Source: an uncultured Oscillospiraceae bacterium (GTDB taxonomy: Bacteria; Bacillota; Clostridia; Oscillospirales; Oscillospiraceae). Taken from it: DNA of 6,202 nt. Of the stretch, positions 1-6,005 are shown piece after piece; position 1 is the first letter of the stretch; each line of letters begins with the position of its first letter. The notes beneath the pieces are model-generated. The model did no database searches and was not told where the DNA came from. It saw nothing but the letters and a program-made list of their open reading frames with translations. The position numbers and the translations under genes are program-made. The stretch is taken from NCBI GenBank assembly GCA_934661715.1, contig CAKUJL010000095.1, positions 1 through 6,202 of the forward strand. The letters run 5' to 3'.

Positions 1-29
1 GCTGATACGGTGCGAAAGGCGGTAAAATC

Positions 30-138
30 GCGTAGGGGGCGATGCCCACATCGCCCCATTGGGCATTGCGAATTCGCTGAAGACCTCCGAAAAAACGGTG
101 CTTACTGCCGGGCCGATGAAGGGCATCGGCCCCTACGC
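30..138. repeat. Palindromic intergenic repeat element (MITE/REP-like, 109 bp)
   Basis: Positions 30-47 (GCGTAGGGGGCGATGCCC) match the reverse complement of 121-138 (GCGTAGGGGCCGATGCCC) at 17 of 18 bases, giving a small element with terminal inverted repeats. Each end also folds alone: 36-44 pairs with 49-57 (9 bp, 4-nt loop) and 110-118 pairs with 124-132 (9 bp, 5-nt loop). No convincing ORF lies inside and I see no clear target-site duplication, so a transposon origin is only inferred. Short elements starting GTAGGGG with G/C-rich hairpins are, from my recollection, common between genes in GC-rich gut Clostridia. It could instead be a REP/BIME-like structure. Confidence 0.7.
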
Positions 139-164
139 AAGACGGAGTCTTTCTCAAAAACCGG

Positions 165-196
165 AAAAAGGGAGTGCCGGTTGGCACTCCCTTTTT
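165..196. terminator. Bidirectional intrinsic terminator
   Basis: A 9-bp GC-rich stem (GGGAGTGCC at 170-178 with GGCACTCCC at 183-191, loop GGTT) is flanked by AAAAA at 165-169 and a seven-T run at 192-198. It therefore has a U-tract in either direction. On the minus strand it lies directly after the stop codon (199-197) of the cysteine-rich gene and should end it. On the plus strand it could end transcripts arriving from left of the window. Confidence 0.85.
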
Positions 197-1045
197 TTAT
201 TTACTGGCGGTGCGGCTGCATGCGGTGCAGCTCTCGGAGGGCGGGATGCAGGTGTCGTTTTTGCCGGGGAAGAACGCGTCCATCGGGAAATCGATCTGGC
301 TGAAGACTTCGCAGGGATTTTCGTCCGCCGCGCCGGAGACGTTGGGGCAGCTCTTCGTGGGGATGCAGTAATCAAACGTCGGAATCAAAAGCTGCGTCGC
401 ACGCTCGAGTCTGGCGATGGAGAACTGGCCGATCGTGACAAGAAGGCGCTTACACTCCCCGCTGAGGACCAGCTCTTCGTCGAAGCACTCCAGAATCGCC
501 GGCGGGATCTGCGGGGTGTCGTTCGTGCAGCAGTTGCACGCGCAGACCTCCTGCACGCGAGAACCCAGAATCATCGGGTCGACGACCTCGACGATGGCCT
601 CGGGCGCACCGGCCTCCTGAAGCCCCTTTTTGCACAGGCAGCTCTTGTAGCTCCGGCTCGAGAAAATTCTTGCCGACGTGTCCCCGCCAAAAAGCACCAG
701 CCGCTTGGAGAAGACGGCAAGACCCGTAATGGTGCAGGGTCTTCCCGCGGTCATGACGGCGTCGGCGATGACGCGGTAGTAGTACGTAATGTCGACGGTG
801 TAGTAGCCCGCGGAATAGGGGACGGGGTCTAACTGGATGGCCACGTGCATGAGCTCGACGTATCTTGCCTTTGCGCTCACGGCCTTGTCGAGCGTACACT
901 GCGACTCGACGGTTAAGTACACGTGCAGATCTTCGATGCAGTCCTTGGCAAGGCAGCTGTCGGTAATCTTATCGGTATGCACGCAGACCGCCTCGCGAAT
1001 GCCGCGCAGGTCGCACGCGGGCGTGCTCTGGGTCGTATCAGACAT
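197..1045 (-). CDS. Cysteine-rich conserved protein of unknown function, possibly sporulation-associated
   Basis: This encodes 282 residues with no signal peptide or membrane segment visible. Twenty residues are Cys (about 7%), including clusters SCLAKDC (30-36), SCLC (135-138), CACNCC (168-173), and a Cys-rich tail with SCTACS (272-277). Blocks that look family-like are TDSCLAKDCIEDLHVYL (28-44), LDPVPYSAGYYTVDITYYY (72-90), TGLAVFSKRLVLFGG (107-121) and FDYCIPTKSC (224-233). I associate this pattern with an uncharacterised protein family in spore-forming Clostridia, from memory and untested. The middle alternates short hydrophobic stretches and looks beta-rich. The ATG at 1045 follows AAGGAGG (1061-1055) at 9 nt, which supports the start. 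It stands alone, divergent from the operon, and ends at a strong terminator. A possible sigma-E/K-like promoter would fit a spore coat or mother-cell role, but this is inference. Metal binding or disulfide cross-linking are alternatives. Confidence 0.88.
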   Translation of the reverse strand: MSDTTQSTPACDLRGIREAVCVHTDKITDSCLAKDCIEDLHVYLTVESQCTLDKAVSAKARYVELMHVAIQLDPVPYSAGYYTVDITYYYRVIADAVMTAGRPCTITGLAVFSKRLVLFGGDTSARIFSSRSYKSCLCKKGLQEAGAPEAIVEVVDPMILGSRVQEVCACNCCTNDTPQIPPAILECFDEELVLSGECKRLLVTIGQFSIARLERATQLLIPTFDYCIPTKSCPNVSGAADENPCEVFSQIDFPMDAFFPGKNDTCIPPSESCTACSRTASK

Positions 1046-1079
1046 ACGGATAAACCTCCTTTAATATGACTTTCCCTAC

Positions 1080-1107
1080 AGTCTATGCGCAAGGGCGAAA
1101 ATGTGAA
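1080..1107 (-). promoter_or_regulatory. Possible sporulation (sigma-E/sigma-K-like) promoter
   Basis: Reading the minus strand, CATAGACT (1087-1080) matches the sigma-E -10 consensus CATACANT at 7 of 8 positions and resembles the sigma-K CATA element. An AC-containing stretch (TTCACAT, 1107-1101) lies 13 nt upstream, where a -35 would sit. The position fits a short leader with the RBS at 1061-1055. I see no good sigma-A pair closer to the gene. Such short motifs arise by chance, so this is tentative. Confidence 0.35.
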
Positions 1108-1137
1108 ACCGGAATTGCGTGTTTTCGCGCGGCGTGA

Positions 1138-1166
1138 TGGACAAACGGCGCAAACTATGGTATCAT
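1138..1166 (+). promoter_or_regulatory. Sigma-A promoter with extended -10, for the tagA-trhP operon
   Basis: TGGACA (1138-1143) is 5/6 to TTGACA and is separated by exactly 17 nt from TATCAT (1161-1166), 5/6 to TATAAT. A TGG triplet directly precedes the -10, giving the extended -10 TGN motif. Transcription would begin near 1173, leaving a leader of about 33 nt. This excludes the upstream in-frame ATG at 1119 as the start of the first gene and supports 1206. Confidence 0.8.
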
Positions 1167-1205
1167 ATCCATATCTATGACTTTATGACGATGGAGTGTG
1201 CCGGA

Positions 1206-1925
1206 ATGAAGACGGACATCATGGGTATCGCGTTTGACAATGTGACGATGCAGGAGGCTTTGCAGAAGGCCCGCGAAATGTTAAGCGGCGGGAAAACCTG
1301 CTACGCGGTCACGCCGAACGCGGAAATTGCGTATGAGGCGTTAAAGGACGAGGGCTTGCGTGCGCTTCTGAACGAGGCGGACCTCGTTCTGCCAGACGGC
1401 GCGGGCGTGGTGCTGGCGTCTAAGATTTTGAAAACGCCTCTGAAACAGAAGGTCGCGGGCGTCGACTTTGCAGACGGTCTGCTTGGCGTTCTGGCCGAGA
1501 CCGGAAGAAGCGTCTATTTACTCGGCAGCAAGCCCGGCATCGCGGAAAAGGCCGCGGAAAAGATGCTGCAAAAGCATCCGGGTCTTACCATCTGCGGCAT
1601 GCACGACGGCTATTTCAAGGACGAAGCGCCCATCATCGAGGCCGTGAATGAGGCAGACCCCGACGTGCTGTTCGTCTGCCTCGGCGCTCCCAAGCAGGAG
1701 CTTTTCATGAAGCGGCATCAGGGGGAGCTTCATTGCAGGCTCATGATCGGCCTCGGCGGGTCGCTGGACTCGTTCGCGGGCACGGTGAAGCGGGCGCCCA
1801 AATGGATGATCAAGGCCAATCTCGAGTGGCTCTACCGGCTTTATAAGGAGCCGAAGCGCTTCGGCCGGATGCTGCGACTTCCCAAATATCTGTGGGCTGT
1901 GGCGCTGAAAAGAATAAGAGGATGA
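1206..1925 (+). CDS. tagA: TagA/WecG/CpsF-family glycosyltransferase (GT26), N-acetylmannosaminyltransferase-like
   Basis: This encodes 239 residues, the usual size for the family. Characterised TagA/TarA enzymes add N-acetylmannosamine from UDP-ManNAc to undecaprenyl-PP-GlcNAc at the cytoplasmic membrane face, the first committed step of the wall teichoic acid linkage unit. Visible motifs are TPNAE (36-40), LPDGAGVV (62-69) with Asp64 at the place of the proposed catalytic base, GVDF (85-88), VYLLGSKPG (103-111), FVCLGAPKQE (156-165) and GLGGSLDSFAGTVKRAP (182-198). The basic C-terminal part (about 199-239, rich in Trp, Tyr, Lys and Arg) matches the appendage that associates with membrane. 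ATG 1206 has GGAG at 1193-1196 (9-nt spacing) and lies just after the promoter. It is first in a five-gene operon. The exact sugar is not readable from sequence: other GT26 members make capsule or enterobacterial antigen, and no other teichoic acid genes are in view. Confidence 0.9.
   Translation: MKTDIMGIAFDNVTMQEALQKAREMLSGGKTCYAVTPNAEIAYEALKDEGLRALLNEADLVLPDGAGVVLASKILKTPLKQKVAGVDFADGLLGVLAETGRSVYLLGSKPGIAEKAAEKMLQKHPGLTICGMHDGYFKDEAPIIEAVNEADPDVLFVCLGAPKQELFMKRHQGELHCRLMIGLGGSLDSFAGTVKRAPKWMIKANLEWLYRLYKEPKRFGRMLRLPKYLWAVALKRIRG
1916..1921 (+). promoter_or_regulatory. RBS that decides the nucleotide kinase start
   Basis: AAGAGG sits 9 nt before the ATG at 1931 but directly abuts the alternative ATG at 1922, where initiation would be hindered. 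It lies within the last codons of the glycosyltransferase gene, suggesting translational coupling. The P-loop spacing from the 1931 start also matches normal thymidylate kinases. Confidence 0.6.
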
Positions 1926-1930
1926 AAAAC

Positions 1931-2599
1931 ATGGGCAAACTCATTGTATTCGAAGGCACCGACGGAACGGGCAAGTCCACGCAGTACGCCCTGGCCTGCA
2001 AACGGCTGGCGCAGGACGGAATTTCGTATCAGAACATCAAATTTCCGCAGTATGACGAGCCGTCGTCGGCGCTTATCAGGATGTATCTGGGCGGCGAATT
2101 CGGCAAAAACCCGGACGCCATCAATCCCTACGCCGCGTCGACCTTTTACGCCGTCGACCGGTACGCGGGGTATGAGCGCGTCTGGAAGGACTTTTATGAC
2201 CGGGGCGGCGTCGTCGTCTGCGACCGGTACACCACGTCCAACGCCGTCCATCAGGGAAGCAAGCTGAAAAAAGAAGAGCAGGGCGAATTTTTTACGTGGC
2301 TCTATGATCTGGAATACGACAAGATGGGCCTTCCGAAGCCCGATCTGGTGCTCTGCTTTGACATGCCGACGGAGCTTGCGCACCTTCTGCGCGAAAAGCG
2401 CGATACGCAGGGCGTCGGCGCATCGGATATTCACGAGCACGCGGAAGCGTACCTGTCCCGATGCCGCGAAACGGCGCGGCTTGCCGCCAAGCACTACGGC
2501 TGGACGCTCATCTCGTGCGTCGAAGACGGCCGTCTTCGCTCGATCGAGGACATTCACGAAGAGGTTTACCGGCATATGAAGGCCTGTTTGGAGGGGTAA
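1931..2599 (+). CDS. Thymidylate kinase-like (deoxy)nucleoside monophosphate kinase
   Basis: This encodes 222 residues. The family phosphorylates dTMP to dTDP with ATP in the cytoplasm, feeding DNA precursor synthesis. The P-loop GTDGTGKST is at 9-17, followed by FPQYDEPSS (38-46), a VDRY (75-78) that may supply a substrate-binding Arg, the DRY motif in VVCDRYTTSNAVHQG (95-109), LPKPDLVLCFDMP (134-146), and a LID-like basic stretch LREKRDTQGVGASDIHE (153-169). The FP motif after the first helix and the LPKPDLV block resemble eukaryal-type TMP kinases more than the TREPGG form of classical bacterial Tmk. This may therefore be a second, divergent kinase, and its substrate (dTMP or another deoxynucleotide) is uncertain. 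It starts 5 nt after the glycosyltransferase stop and ends 2 nt before the DJ-1 gene. Confidence 0.85.
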   Translation: MGKLIVFEGTDGTGKSTQYALACKRLAQDGISYQNIKFPQYDEPSSALIRMYLGGEFGKNPDAINPYAASTFYAVDRYAGYERVWKDFYDRGGVVVCDRYTTSNAVHQGSKLKKEEQGEFFTWLYDLEYDKMGLPKPDLVLCFDMPTELAHLLREKRDTQGVGASDIHEHAEAYLSRCRETARLAAKHYGWTLISCVEDGRLRSIEDIHEEVYRHMKACLEG

Positions 2600-2601
2600 T
2601 A

Positions 2602-3147
2602 ATGGTTATTATGATTTTGGGAACCGGCTTTGAGCCGGTCGAAGCGATCGCTCCGTGCGATATTCTGCGGCGCGGCGGCGTGGAGGTGCAGCTTGCCGGC
2701 ATCGGCGGCACAACGATCGAGGCCGGTCACGGCATCACGGTCAAGGCCGACTGCACGGTAGAGCAGGCCGATTTTGAAAACGCCGAAATGGTGATTCTGC
2801 CCGGCGGACTCGGCGGGGTGCGCTCAATTCTCGGCTGTGAGACGGCATTAAACGCGGTGAAAAAGGCGTATGAACAGGGAAAATTCGTCGCCGCCATCTG
2901 CGCGGGCCCGACGATCCTGGCGCAGCTGCACATCACCGACGGCAAGACCGCCACGTGCTATCCCGGCTGTGAAGCGCAGATGGGAAGCGCAAAGTGCGTA
3001 CAGCAAGACGTGGCGCGGGACGGCAAGGTGATCACCGGCAGAGCTGCCGGGGCGGCAATTGCGTTTGGACTTTCGCTTCTGGAAGCGCTGCGCGGCGAAG
3101 AAACGGCGAAGATGATCGCGGGCGCGATCGTCTATTGCGGCAAGTAA
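2602..3147 (+). CDS. DJ-1/PfpI superfamily protein (ThiJ/YajL-like)
   Basis: This encodes 181 residues, the usual size for a single-domain DJ-1 protein. The N-terminal FEPVEA (10-15) supplies Glu14, which aligns with the acidic residue that contacts the active cysteine in DJ-1. AAICAGP (97-103) holds the nucleophile-elbow Cys100, and VILPGG (64-69) is another family block. The third position, often His, is replaced by the ATCYPG type (117-122), as in several bacterial members. Members are variously called chaperones, glyoxalases, deglycases or 4-methyl-5-thiazole-phosphate proteins; the true function is disputed and cannot be chosen here. No thiamine genes are adjacent. ATG 2602 follows GGAGGGG (2590-2596) at 5 nt, inside the end of the kinase gene, so coupled translation is likely. 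Confidence 0.92.
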   Translation: MVIMILGTGFEPVEAIAPCDILRRGGVEVQLAGIGGTTIEAGHGITVKADCTVEQADFENAEMVILPGGLGGVRSILGCETALNAVKKAYEQGKFVAAICAGPTILAQLHITDGKTATCYPGCEAQMGSAKCVQQDVARDGKVITGRAAGAAIAFGLSLLEALRGEETAKMIAGAIVYCGK

Positions 3148-3161
3148 AAGGGGAGGAACCT

Positions 3162-4733
3162 ATGTCCGACCACGAAGAAAAGAAATTGGACAGCTTCGAT
3201 GACAGCATGGACGATTTTTCGTCCATGTCCATTGACGAGCTGATCGCGTCGACCAAGGCGGATATCGCGCGGGTCGACCGCATGATGGGAACGTCCCGTC
3301 TTCCGGATGCGCAGGAGGAAGAAAGCGCGGAGACTCCGGATGCACCCGTTCCGGACGCTGGCGAGGTGACGCTGGATGACGGCGAAGAGCCTTCCCAGAG
3401 CGCGGAGCCCGCGCCCGAGCCCTTTGAGCCGAAGCTCCCAGAGGAGTACGCGGACTTGAGTCTGGACAGCGAGCAGACGGAGGACGCGCCCGAGGAGCCG
3501 GAAAAGCCGCGTCTTGCCGCGGGGCTCAAGGTGCTTTTGTATGTGTGCTGCGTGCTGGCCGCGTCGGTCATTCTGGCGGTCGTGGGCTGGCGGCTGGCAG
3601 ACGATGTGCTGGCGCTCACAAAGCCCGACGAGGAGGTCACGATCACCGTGCCCGAAAACGCGACGGTCGCGGACGTGAGCCAGGAGCTCAAAAAGCAGGG
3701 CCTCATCGAATACGAGTGGCTGTTCCGGTTTTACTGCCTGTATTCCCATGCCGAGCGGAAGATCCAGCCCGGCACGTATGAGCTCAACCATTTATACGAC
3801 TATCACGCCCTGGTCAACGGCATGACCCCGAGCGCCGGCGTTCGCGCGACGACGGAGCTGACCATCCCCGAGGGTTACGAGTGCGAGGATATTTTCGCGC
3901 TGCTGGCCGATGCGGGCGTTGCGAGTGTCGCCGATCTAGAGAAGGCCGCGGCGGAGTATGAATTTGACTACGCGTTCTTACAGGACCTTCCCTACGGCGA
4001 TAAAAACCGGCTTGAGGGCTATCTCTTCCCGGACACGTACCAGTTCTATCTGAACGACAAGCCCGAGGACGTGCTGGGCCGGTTCTTGCGCAATTTTGAC
4101 AGCAAGATCACCGACGACATGTACGCTGCGCTGGACGATCTGAACGAAAAGCTGGCGGCCAGAATGCGGCAGAACGGCTTTGACGAAACCGAGATCGCAG
4201 ACGCGAAGCTCTCGTTCCACGATGTTATCACGGTTGCGTCGCTTGTTGAAAAGGAGACGGCTAAAACGTCCGAAAGCGCGTCTATCGCCTCGGTCATCTA
4301 TAACCGGCTTTGCAGCAAGCTCTATCCGTGCTTGCAGATCGACGCGACGATCCAGTACGCTTTGGAAGAGCGCAAGGAGGTGCTCTCGAACGCGGACAAG
4401 GCGATCATCAGCCCCTACAACACCTACACGAACGCCGGTCTTCCCGCGGGCCCGATCGCAAACCCCGGCATCAACTCCATCCGCGCGGCATTGTATCCGG
4501 CGGACACGGACTACTATTTCTACGCTTTGGGCAACGACGGCGTGCACAAGTTCTCGAAGACGTACTACGAGCATCAGGACTTCCTTGCAAGCCTTTCCGG
4601 CGATACGACGGACGAAGAACAGACCTCGGATGCGGCAGACGGCGAGACGAATGGGGACAGCGCGGACGCTTCTTCGCAAGCAGACGCCAATGCCGACGCT
4701 CAGGCCGATGGAGGGACGCAGGATGCCGCGTAA
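3162..4733 (+). CDS. mltG: Endolytic murein transglycosylase MltG (YceG-like)
   Basis: This encodes 523 residues. MltG is a membrane-anchored lytic transglycosylase that cuts nascent peptidoglycan strands and sets their length. The order is: an acidic cytoplasmic region (1-117), one membrane helix (about 121-143), a LysM-like subdomain (about 158-220, with VPENATVADVSQELKKQGL at 163-181), then the catalytic domain. EGYLFPDTY (285-293), ASLVEKET (359-366) with catalytic Glu363, YNRL (380-383), and YNTYTNAGLPAGPIANPG (419-436) are hallmark motifs, all intact. The protein is much longer than the roughly 340-residue E. coli enzyme because of the N-terminal region and an Asp/Ala/Gln-rich low-complexity tail (about 480-523), which should lie outside the membrane. 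The ATG follows GGGGAGG (3150-3156) at 5 nt, 14 nt after the DJ-1 stop. Its end overlaps trhP by 11 bp. Confidence 0.96.
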   Translation: MSDHEEKKLDSFDDSMDDFSSMSIDELIASTKADIARVDRMMGTSRLPDAQEEESAETPDAPVPDAGEVTLDDGEEPSQSAEPAPEPFEPKLPEEYADLSLDSEQTEDAPEEPEKPRLAAGLKVLLYVCCVLAASVILAVVGWRLADDVLALTKPDEEVTITVPENATVADVSQELKKQGLIEYEWLFRFYCLYSHAERKIQPGTYELNHLYDYHALVNGMTPSAGVRATTELTIPEGYECEDIFALLADAGVASVADLEKAAAEYEFDYAFLQDLPYGDKNRLEGYLFPDTYQFYLNDKPEDVLGRFLRNFDSKITDDMYAALDDLNEKLAARMRQNGFDETEIADAKLSFHDVITVASLVEKETAKTSESASIASVIYNRLCSKLYPCLQIDATIQYALEERKEVLSNADKAIISPYNTYTNAGLPAGPIANPGINSIRAALYPADTDYYFYALGNDGVHKFSKTYYEHQDFLASLSGDTTDEEQTSDAADGETNGDSADASSQADANADAQADGGTQDAA

Positions 4734-5943
4734 ACCGGAACTTCTCTGCCCGGCGGGCGATATGGAAAAGCTGAAGATGGCCGTTTTATACGGCGCGGAC
4801 GCGGTGTATCTGGCGGGAACGAGCTTCGGCATGCGCTCTTTTACGGGGAATTTCACCGCCGAAGAGCTTCCGAAGGCTGTCTGCTTTGCACATGAACACG
4901 GCGTGCGCGTGCACGTGACGGTCAACACCATGCCGCGAAACGACGAAGCCGCACAGCTTCCGCAATGGCTGGAGTTACTTTCCGACGCGGGCGTGGACGC
5001 TTTGATCCTTGCCGACCTCGGCGTTTTCACGATGGCGGGTAAATACGCGCCAAAGTGTGAGCGGCACATTTCGACGCAGCAGTCGATCGCAAACTATGTC
5101 TGCGCCCAGAGCTGGTTTGACCTTGGCGCGAAGCGCGTGGTGCTGGCGCGGGAATTGAGCCTTCCGGAGATCATCACCATCCGCGAAAAAGTCTCGCCGG
5201 AGCTGGAGCTCGAGACCTTCTGCCACGGCGCGATGTGCGTGTCGTATTCGGGAAGGTGCCTGCTCTCCAACTACATGACGGGACGCGACTCCAACCGCGG
5301 CCAGTGCGCCCAGCCGTGCCGGTATCAGTACGCGCTGATGGAGGAGAAGCGGCCGGGAGAATATTTCCCCGTCTTTGAAGACGAAAAGGGCACGTACATC
5401 ATGAACTCGCGCGATATGTGCATGATCGACCACTTAAAAGAGCTCACCGACGCCGGCGTCGACTGCTTCAAAATCGAAGGGCGGGCAAAATCCGCGTACT
5501 ATGCCGCCATCGTCACGGGCGCTTACCGGCACGTTCTGGACGACGTGCTGGCCGGGCGCGAGGTGGACAAAATCTGGCGCGACGAGGTCGAGCACGTTTC
5601 GCACCGGCACTACTCCACGGGCTTTTTCTTCGGCCAGCCGGGACAGTATACCGAGAGCTCGCGCTATATCAGAGACTGGCAGATCTGCGCGGTCGTGGAG
5701 AGCTGCGACGAGGACGGAAACGCCGTTTTGAGCCTGCGCAACAAATTCCGCGCCGGAGACGAGGTCGAGCTTGTCGGCCCCGACTGCAAGCCGTTTTCGT
5801 GGACGGCAGGCGATATGCAGGATTTGGACGGACTTCCGCTCACAGAGCCCAGAACGCCGCAGATGCTTTTCCGCGCGAAGCTTCCCAAGAAGGTCCCCGC
5901 GATGAGCTTCGTCCGGCACGCGGTCGAGCTGTCCGGAAAATAG
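4723..5943 (+). CDS. trhP: U32 family protein, probable tRNA U34 hydroxylase TrhP (YegQ/YrrO-like)
   Basis: This encodes 406 residues. The start ELLCPAGDMEKLKMAVLYGADAVYL (6-30) is typical of family U32. The signature ETFCHGAMCVSYSGRCLLS (164-182) is complete, and Cys172, Cys179, Cys195 and Cys233 match the pattern proposed to bind an iron-sulfur cluster. Despite the old 'peptidase' name, YegQ/TrhP makes 5-hydroxyuridine at tRNA position 34 using prephenate. The length favours TrhP over the longer 23S rRNA hydroxylase RlhA. In B. subtilis yrrN and yrrO lie just behind mltG (yrrL), with the methyltransferase gene yrrM (trmR) between them. Here mltG and trhP touch, and trmR and a second trhP are absent from the spot. 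GGAGGG (4710-4715) precedes ATG 4723 by 7 nt, within mltG, implying coupling. A longer in-frame upstream extension would run through mltG and is rejected. Confidence 0.9.
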   Translation: MPRKPELLCPAGDMEKLKMAVLYGADAVYLAGTSFGMRSFTGNFTAEELPKAVCFAHEHGVRVHVTVNTMPRNDEAAQLPQWLELLSDAGVDALILADLGVFTMAGKYAPKCERHISTQQSIANYVCAQSWFDLGAKRVVLARELSLPEIITIREKVSPELELETFCHGAMCVSYSGRCLLSNYMTGRDSNRGQCAQPCRYQYALMEEKRPGEYFPVFEDEKGTYIMNSRDMCMIDHLKELTDAGVDCFKIEGRAKSAYYAAIVTGAYRHVLDDVLAGREVDKIWRDEVEHVSHRHYSTGFFFGQPGQYTESSRYIRDWQICAVVESCDEDGNAVLSLRNKFRAGDEVELVGPDCKPFSWTAGDMQDLDGLPLTEPRTPQMLFRAKLPKKVPAMSFVRHAVELSGK

Positions 5944-5960
5944 AATTTTCTGGCTTTTTT
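5933..5960 (+). terminator. Intrinsic terminator enclosing the trhP stop codon
   Basis: CCGGAAAAT (5933-5941) pairs with ATTTTCTGG (5945-5953), 9 bp with one G-U pair and a 3-nt loop, followed by C and six T (5955-5960). The TAG stop codon (5941-5943) lies at the stem top and loop. The stem is only partly GC-rich, so strength is moderate. Its placement between the operon and the next promoter fits termination. Confidence 0.65.
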
Positions 5961-5971
5961 CGAAAACACTA

Positions 5972-5999
5972 TTGACATTGCGCGGAATTGTGATAAAAT
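5972..5999 (+). promoter_or_regulatory. Sigma-A promoter of the T-box-controlled unit
   Basis: A perfect TTGACA (5972-5977) is followed after 16 nt by TAAAAT (5994-5999, 5/6), preceded by TGA, giving an extended -10. Transcription would start near 6006, directly ahead of the T-box Stem I. Confidence 0.88.
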
Positions 6000-6005
6000 A
6001 ACCGC

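Noticed and set aside
1..196. CRISPR array or tRNA gene in the repeat-rich left edge
   Set aside because: There is only one inverted pair, no direct repeats with regular spacers, and no cloverleaf with a T-loop motif. The element fits a palindromic intergenic repeat.
59..832. Long plus-strand reading frame of 257 codons across the cysteine-rich gene
   Set aside because: It runs opposite to the minus-strand gene, begins inside the repeat element, crosses the terminator, and its product has no family features. High GC content produces such mirror frames.
1119..1205. Longer N-terminus of the glycosyltransferase
   Set aside because: It starts upstream of the sigma-A promoter at 1138-1166 and lacks family resemblance.
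2461..2601. Upstream extension of the DJ-1 protein
   Set aside because: It overlaps the kinase gene by over 130 bases and has basic low-quality sequence. ATG 2602 has a strong RBS and starts directly at the first beta strand of the fold.
4180..4722. In-frame upstream extension of trhP by 181 codons
   Set aside because: The extension lies inside mltG in another frame and reads as Arg/Ser/Thr-rich nonsense. The ATG at 4723 has a good RBS and matches the family N-terminus.
3978..5069. Minus-strand reading frame of 363 codons across mltG and trhP
   Set aside because: Both covered genes have intact diagnostic motifs. The antisense product shows no motif and crosses a gene junction.
1206..5943. 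The five-gene operon as a novel dedicated system
   Set aside because: All five genes belong to known housekeeping families, and the mltG-U32 neighbourhood is known from other Firmicutes. Nothing suggests a defence, mobile or biosynthetic module.
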